A DNA stretch of 18,673 nt, taken from the NCBI GenBank assembly GCA_030835005.1, contig JAUQWT010000037.1, positions 1 through 18,673 on the forward strand, written 5' to 3'. The DNA comes from Ignavibacteria bacterium. GTDB lineage: Bacteria > Bacteroidota > Ignavibacteria > Tepidaquicellales > OLB5. Positions 16,273-18,673 of this stretch are shown here, in pieces. A program made the translations under genes and the position numbers. Below the pieces are notes generated by a model. That model saw only the letters and a program-made list of their open reading frames with translations, searched no databases and was not told where the DNA came from. Numbering within the stretch: position 1 is the first letter of the stretch; each line of letters starts with the position of its first letter.

Positions 16273-16330
16273 AGTCCACTCCGTTGGAAGGGATAGAGGT
16301 AAAAACAACTCTACCTCCATAGCCGGAGTG
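16273..16330. repeat. Diverged CCNCTCC repeat and foldable unit
   Basis: The first 21 bases, AGTCCACTCCGTTGGAAGGGA, match the hairpin at 6165-6185 at 19 positions. The wider unit also folds: CACTCCG (16277-16283) pairs with CGGAGTG (16324-16330), and inside it GAGGTA (16296-16301) pairs with TACCTC (16312-16317). Confidence 0.55.
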
Positions 16331-16373
16331 TTTAAAAAGTCTTATGTCATAAAACGATAATTTTTTTACTTGT

Positions 16374-16397
16374 ACTTTTTGTCTTGATACAAAAAGT
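16374..16397. repeat. Perfect hairpin ACTTTTTGT / ACAAAAAGT
   Basis: Arms of nine bases with loop CTTGAT (16383-16388). A second pairing is possible between this CTTGAT and ATCAAG (16409-16414). It lies between two larger foldable units and may be part of the same repeated element. Confidence 0.55.
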
Positions 16398-16412
16398 TCC
16401 AAAAAAAATCAA

Positions 16413-16543
16413 GGCTGATGAAAATTACCTAAAATTATTTCGCCTTGCGGGAAAATAACTCGTTCCGACTTTCGTCGGAACTCAGACAGATTTTCCCGTT
16501 TTGTTTCTGCTCGATAATTTTTGAACGGTAATTTTCATATGCC
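16413..16543. repeat. 131-bp nested imperfect palindrome (MITE/REP-like or structured RNA)
   Basis: Outer arms 16413-16429 and 16527-16543 pair at 15 of 17 bases, including a perfect 12-base run ATGAAAATTACC/GGTAATTTTCAT. Moving inward: AAAATTAT (16431-16438) with ATAATTTT (16514-16521), CGGGAAAAT (16448-16456) with ATTTTCCCG (16490-16498), and TTCCGAC (16463-16469) with GTCGGAA (16474-16480) around loop TTTC. The whole can form one long hairpin on either strand. No transposase is nearby. Confidence 0.65.
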
Positions 16544-16606
16544 GTTTAAAATCAAAAGCGAAATTTGTTTTCTTCAGATGAATATGATAATATAGGAAAG
16601 GTTGCT

Positions 16607-17164
16607 CTACCGTGAATAAAACCCAAAGCCAACGCCAAGAGAAATACTGAAAATGCCGGGCTGGTTATCGTTCATAAATGTTTTGCGGAATTTTATGTTT
16701 GGGTGAATTGATATTGCATCGCTGAAACCGGTTGATGCGAAGAGTCCGATTGCCAGTTGAGTGAAAAATCCTTTGCGGGTGAAATCTGTGTAATACCCTG
16801 CGCCGGGAGAGATCATGAACAAAGACGGATCTTTGAAATTGCCGTTTAGGGGAAAATCAAAATTGTAAGAGAGATTAATCATGTTAGACCGCTCACGCCT
16901 GAACACATAAGTGTAATCAAGCTCAGCCCTGCCGAAAGGAAATCTGCCGGCTGAAAGTTCTTTTGATAAGCCGAAGCCCGTTTTGCCGTCTTCAATAACA
17001 ATGGTTGGGCTAATAGCAAGAATTGAACCGAGTATCAAAGTGTTTCCTGCATCAGAAGATGAGCTGCTTTTGCGCAGAATACTTTTATCGTGAGAATTAT
17101 ACTGCGAAAATAAGCTTGCTGTTACAAGAAAAGACAGGAAAAGGATACAAATAAACTTAATCAT
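16607..17164 (-). CDS. Small outer-membrane beta-barrel-like protein
   Basis: A 185-residue exported protein. Residues 1-20 form a signal peptide (MIKF then a hydrophobic core, ending LFS|Q), with cleavage likely before Q21. The mature part alternates hydrophobic and polar residues with many Gly and aromatics (AELDYTYVFR, NMINLSYNFDF, PGAGYYTDFT, FTQLAIGLFAS, FSISLGVGFGFYSR), as in small eight-stranded outer-membrane barrels. Residues just after the signal are Ser-rich (KSSSSSDAG). ATG 17164 is chosen because the signal peptide starts there; the frame runs on upstream to 17386 but that part is not protein-like and overlaps the glycosidase gene. A TATATTTG box lies five bases upstream. No specific function can be given. 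Confidence 0.75.
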   Translation of the reverse strand: MIKFICILFLSFLVTASLFSQYNSHDKSILRKSSSSSDAGNTLILGSILAISPTIVIEDGKTGFGLSKELSAGRFPFGRAELDYTYVFRRERSNMINLSYNFDFPLNGNFKDPSLFMISPGAGYYTDFTRKGFFTQLAIGLFASTGFSDAISIHPNIKFRKTFMNDNQPGIFSISLGVGFGFYSR

Positions 17165-17168
17165 AAAA

Positions 17169-17176
17169 CAAATATA
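17169..17176 (-). promoter_or_regulatory. Candidate -7 box (TATATTTG) five bases before the OMP start
   Basis: On the minus strand TATATTTG matches TAnnTTTG and ends only five bases before ATG 17164. If it is used, the mRNA would start at or within a few bases of the start codon (leaderless or nearly so). No TTG lies at the standard -33 distance. Confidence 0.3.
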
Positions 17177-17331
17177 GCGATTTCGAGAATATTTAACTTG
17201 ACCGTAAGTATATTCATATTGAAGTATGTAATTGCTATTTTTGAAGGAAGCAGTGCAGGATTTGAAGAACAAGAGGCATGCCCCCTTGTTCCTGAAATTT
17301 TCTAAAGAATAAAATACGATATTTACAAGTA

Positions 17332-18411
17332 GTGGCTGATTTTGTAAAGAATATCGACGGGCAGTTTTCATTAAGCGGTAAGCCATTTCGCTTTATTGGC
17401 GCGAATGTGTATGAGCTGGCAAATGTTTCAGGCGATATCACAAATAGCATTATAAGTTTAGCGGCAGGGGAGGGATTCAATGCTCTAAGGTTCTGGCTGT
17501 TTGAAAATAAAACCGTACAGGAGCAGATTAGAAAGCTGAATGAGATCTGTGATGCTGTTAATCCATATGGAATGAAATTAATTGTTTCGCTTGCAGATAA
17601 GTGGGGTTACCTGCAGAACTACAAAATTGATAATCTGTGGTATAGAGGTGCATATAGAGAAGGTTATCTAAGTTATATAAAGGGCGTGACCGGCGGCTGT
17701 AAAAACCGTGATGAAATAATGATCTGGGAGCTCATCAATGAACCAATCACTGATTCATTTGAGGTGTTTTATGATTTTGCCGGATACTCAAGTGAAGTTG
17801 TCAAGACTGTGAATGAAAATCATCTGATATCAGTTGGCACAGTTGGCGGTATAGGTGATAAAATTGGAGGCTTTTTTTCGGTTTTTAGAAGAAGTAATTT
17901 TGAGAGAGTATTCAGCCTGCCCTCGCTGGATGCAATTTCGCTTCATGATTACAGCTATGACTCCGGAGCTTTTGAGAGGCTTGATATATACTGCCGGCTA
18001 ACCGATAGAAGAAAACTTTCTGCACTGCTGGGCAAAACAGACGATTTGCTGAATTCGGTTCATAACAGGATCGATAATTATTATCTGAGGAAGAACCGGC
18101 TTGTATCGATTCCCTTCACGATGCGCCATTTGTGGAATATATACAACAGGAAGAATTTTGATTTTGCCGGAGAAATAAAAAAGCCTGTTTATATCGGAGA
18201 AGTTGGATTTAAATCTGGATTAAATCGCCAGAGGAAGAAAATAATTGAGATTGATGCCCGGGAGAAATTCAAACAAGGAGTTGGTGGGTATATGTTGTGG
18301 TCGTTTGAGGCATACGGGTGGAATAAGGACGGGCATGGATATGGATTCGATGAGAAAAACGGGTTTGGAGAAGTAATAAAGAGATTGAAAAACACTTATG
18401 AAGTTATGTAA
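17332..18411 (+). CDS. GH5-like glycoside hydrolase (mannanase/cellulase fold), no signal peptide
   Basis: A (beta/alpha)8-type retaining glycosidase of 359 residues. The N-terminus FSLSGKPFRFIGANVYEL (12-29) and GFNALRFWLF (48-57) are typical of clan GH-A, close to beta-mannanase-like GH5 proteins. WELINEP (132-138) carries the expected acid/base E137. LHDY (204-207) is the conserved His-x-Tyr strand, YIGEVG (287-292) carries the expected nucleophile E290, and YMLWSFEAYG (320-329) gives the conserved Trp after strand eight. The active site looks intact. The start is GTG 17332; no ATG is available before the upstream stop (TGA 17293-17295), and neither choice adds a signal peptide, so the protein appears cytoplasmic. 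It diverges from the outer-membrane protein gene and ends in a hairpin spanning its stop codon. The substrate is not known. Confidence 0.85.
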   Translation: MADFVKNIDGQFSLSGKPFRFIGANVYELANVSGDITNSIISLAAGEGFNALRFWLFENKTVQEQIRKLNEICDAVNPYGMKLIVSLADKWGYLQNYKIDNLWYRGAYREGYLSYIKGVTGGCKNRDEIMIWELINEPITDSFEVFYDFAGYSSEVVKTVNENHLISVGTVGGIGDKIGGFFSVFRRSNFERVFSLPSLDAISLHDYSYDSGAFERLDIYCRLTDRRKLSALLGKTDDLLNSVHNRIDNYYLRKNRLVSIPFTMRHLWNIYNRKNFDFAGEIKKPVYIGEVGFKSGLNRQRKKIIEIDAREKFKQGVGGYMLWSFEAYGWNKDGHGYGFDEKNGFGEVIKRLKNTYEVM

Positions 18412-18420
18412 TAAGTGTTT
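18390..18420. repeat. Perfect 10-bp inverted repeat across the GH5-like stop codon
   Basis: AAACACTTAT (18390-18399) and ATAAGTGTTT (18411-18420) flank an 11-base loop that contains the end of the gene and most of its stop (TAA 18409-18411). On the + strand no long T-run follows. On the minus strand the arm runs into TTTTT, so it would look more like a terminator for leftward transcription. Confidence 0.6.
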
Positions 18421-18421
18421 G

Positions 18422-18470
18422 TGAGCATCGCTCATATGTCAGATCTTCGGACCTGGCGTTACGTCATAAT
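18422..18470 (+). other. Short hairpin cluster in the GH5-like 3' region
   Basis: Two consecutive small stems are visible: TGAGC-ATC-GCTCA (18422-18434), and CAGATC-TTCG-GACCTG (18440-18455) with one mismatch and a UUCG-type tetraloop. A possible TGGC-GTTAC-GTCA stem follows at 18454-18466, overlapping the second by two bases. They lie between the stop-spanning inverted repeat and the terminator. Confidence 0.4.
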
Positions 18471-18492
18471 CAGTTCTTCTTTTTGTATAAGC

Positions 18493-18514
18493 CCCGCAGA
18501 GCGGGATTTCTTTT
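18493..18514 (+). terminator. Intrinsic terminator after the GH5-like gene
   Basis: CCCGC (18493-18497), loop AGA, GCGGG (18501-18505), followed by ATTTCTTTT. It lies about 80 bases past the stop of the glycosidase gene and before the GNAT gene, so it should separate the two transcripts. Confidence 0.65.
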
Positions 18515-18591
18515 GTCTGCATTACAGCCAAACTCAACATACGTTTGAGCTATGAACAAAGTTTTTGAATTAAATAAATCAGACTACTAAT

Positions 18592-18673
18592 ATGATACTT
18601 GAAACCGAAAGGCTTTATCTTCGCCCTCTTAACAAAGACGACCTTGACGCTCTGGCAAAAATGTATGCCGATA
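18592..18673 (+). CDS. GNAT-family N-acetyltransferase (RimJ/RimL-like), N-terminal fragment
   Basis: Only the first 27 codons are in the window and the gene runs off the right edge. The opening ILETERLYLRPLNKDDLDAL is the classic first strand and helix of RimJ/RimL-type GNAT acetyltransferases, which move an acetyl group from acetyl-CoA to an amine (protein N-terminus, small molecule or drug). ATG 18592 is the natural start for this family. The substrate cannot be judged from the fragment. Confidence 0.75.
   Translation, partial: MILETERLYLRPLNKDDLDALAKMYAD

Larger units (their letters stand above)
16110..16606. other. Gene-free 497-bp interval rich in inverted repeats
   Basis: No supported gene is present. 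From 16273 to 16543 the sequence is a series of nested or adjacent palindromes (listed separately). The flanks, 16110-16272 and 16544-16606, are plain AT-rich DNA. The interval separates the M1 peptidase start from the end of the outer-membrane protein gene; both neighbours are on the minus strand. Confidence 0.6.

Noticed and set aside
16211..16402. 63-residue minus-strand frame in the palindrome-rich interval
   Set aside because: It lies across the inverted repeats at 16273-16330 and 16374-16397, has no protein-like composition, and no promoter or start signal.
17165..17386. N-terminal extension of the outer-membrane protein up to 17386
   Set aside because: It overlaps the divergent glycosidase gene, is not protein-like, and a good signal peptide starts at 17164.

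Overview
The window comes from a Bacteroidetes/Chlorobi-group bacterium, most likely an Ignavibacteria-type lineage. Three proteins end in type A type IX secretion (T9SS) sorting domains with NYPNPFNPS-type motifs. Most signal peptides end in S-Q, as the Bacteroidetes 'Q-rule' predicts. Shine-Dalgarno sequences are poor, candidate TAnnTTTG -7 boxes lie upstream of several genes, and the DNA is AT-rich. The left edge carries lipid A and LPS-core genes, so the cell has a Gram-negative outer membrane. No tRNA, rRNA, CRISPR array, transposase or phage integration gene was seen.

Layout. (1) 1-1299 (+): the end of a LpxL/HtrB-type lipid A acyltransferase overlaps or abuts a WaaF-type heptosyltransferase. 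(2) 1475-4327 (-): complete uvrA. (3) 4574-6076 (+): a T9SS-secreted beta-propeller-like protein. (4) 10835 down to 6196 (-): a probable five-gene operon. It encodes a small fibronectin-III protein, a T9SS-secreted Asp-box protein, a 68-residue single-pass membrane protein, a trimeric fibre with YadA-head-like repeats and an autoproteolytic peptidase S74 chaperone domain, and a small T9SS cargo whose start overlaps the fibre's stop (ATGA). A candidate promoter sits at the head and a hairpin plus T-run at the tail. (5) 11137-12600 (+): a helical protein of unknown function. (6) 16109 down to 12657 (-): an exported M1-family metallopeptidase followed by a GT39-type membrane glycosyltransferase. 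(7) 16110-16606: a gene-free stretch packed with nested inverted repeats. (8) 17164-16607 (-): a small outer-membrane-type protein. (9) 17332-18411 (+): a GH5-like glycosidase without a signal peptide, followed by a chain of hairpins and a terminator. (10) 18592 to the end (+): the N-terminus of a GNAT acetyltransferase.

The theme is the cell envelope and surface: LPS assembly, T9SS cargo, a self-cleaving surface fibre, an exported peptidase, a lipid-linked-sugar glycosyltransferase and an outer-membrane protein. The most system-like part is the 6.2-10.8 kb operon, read here by inference as a surface fibre/adhesin cassette. The most unexplained non-coding structure is the palindrome-rich interval at 16273-16543.
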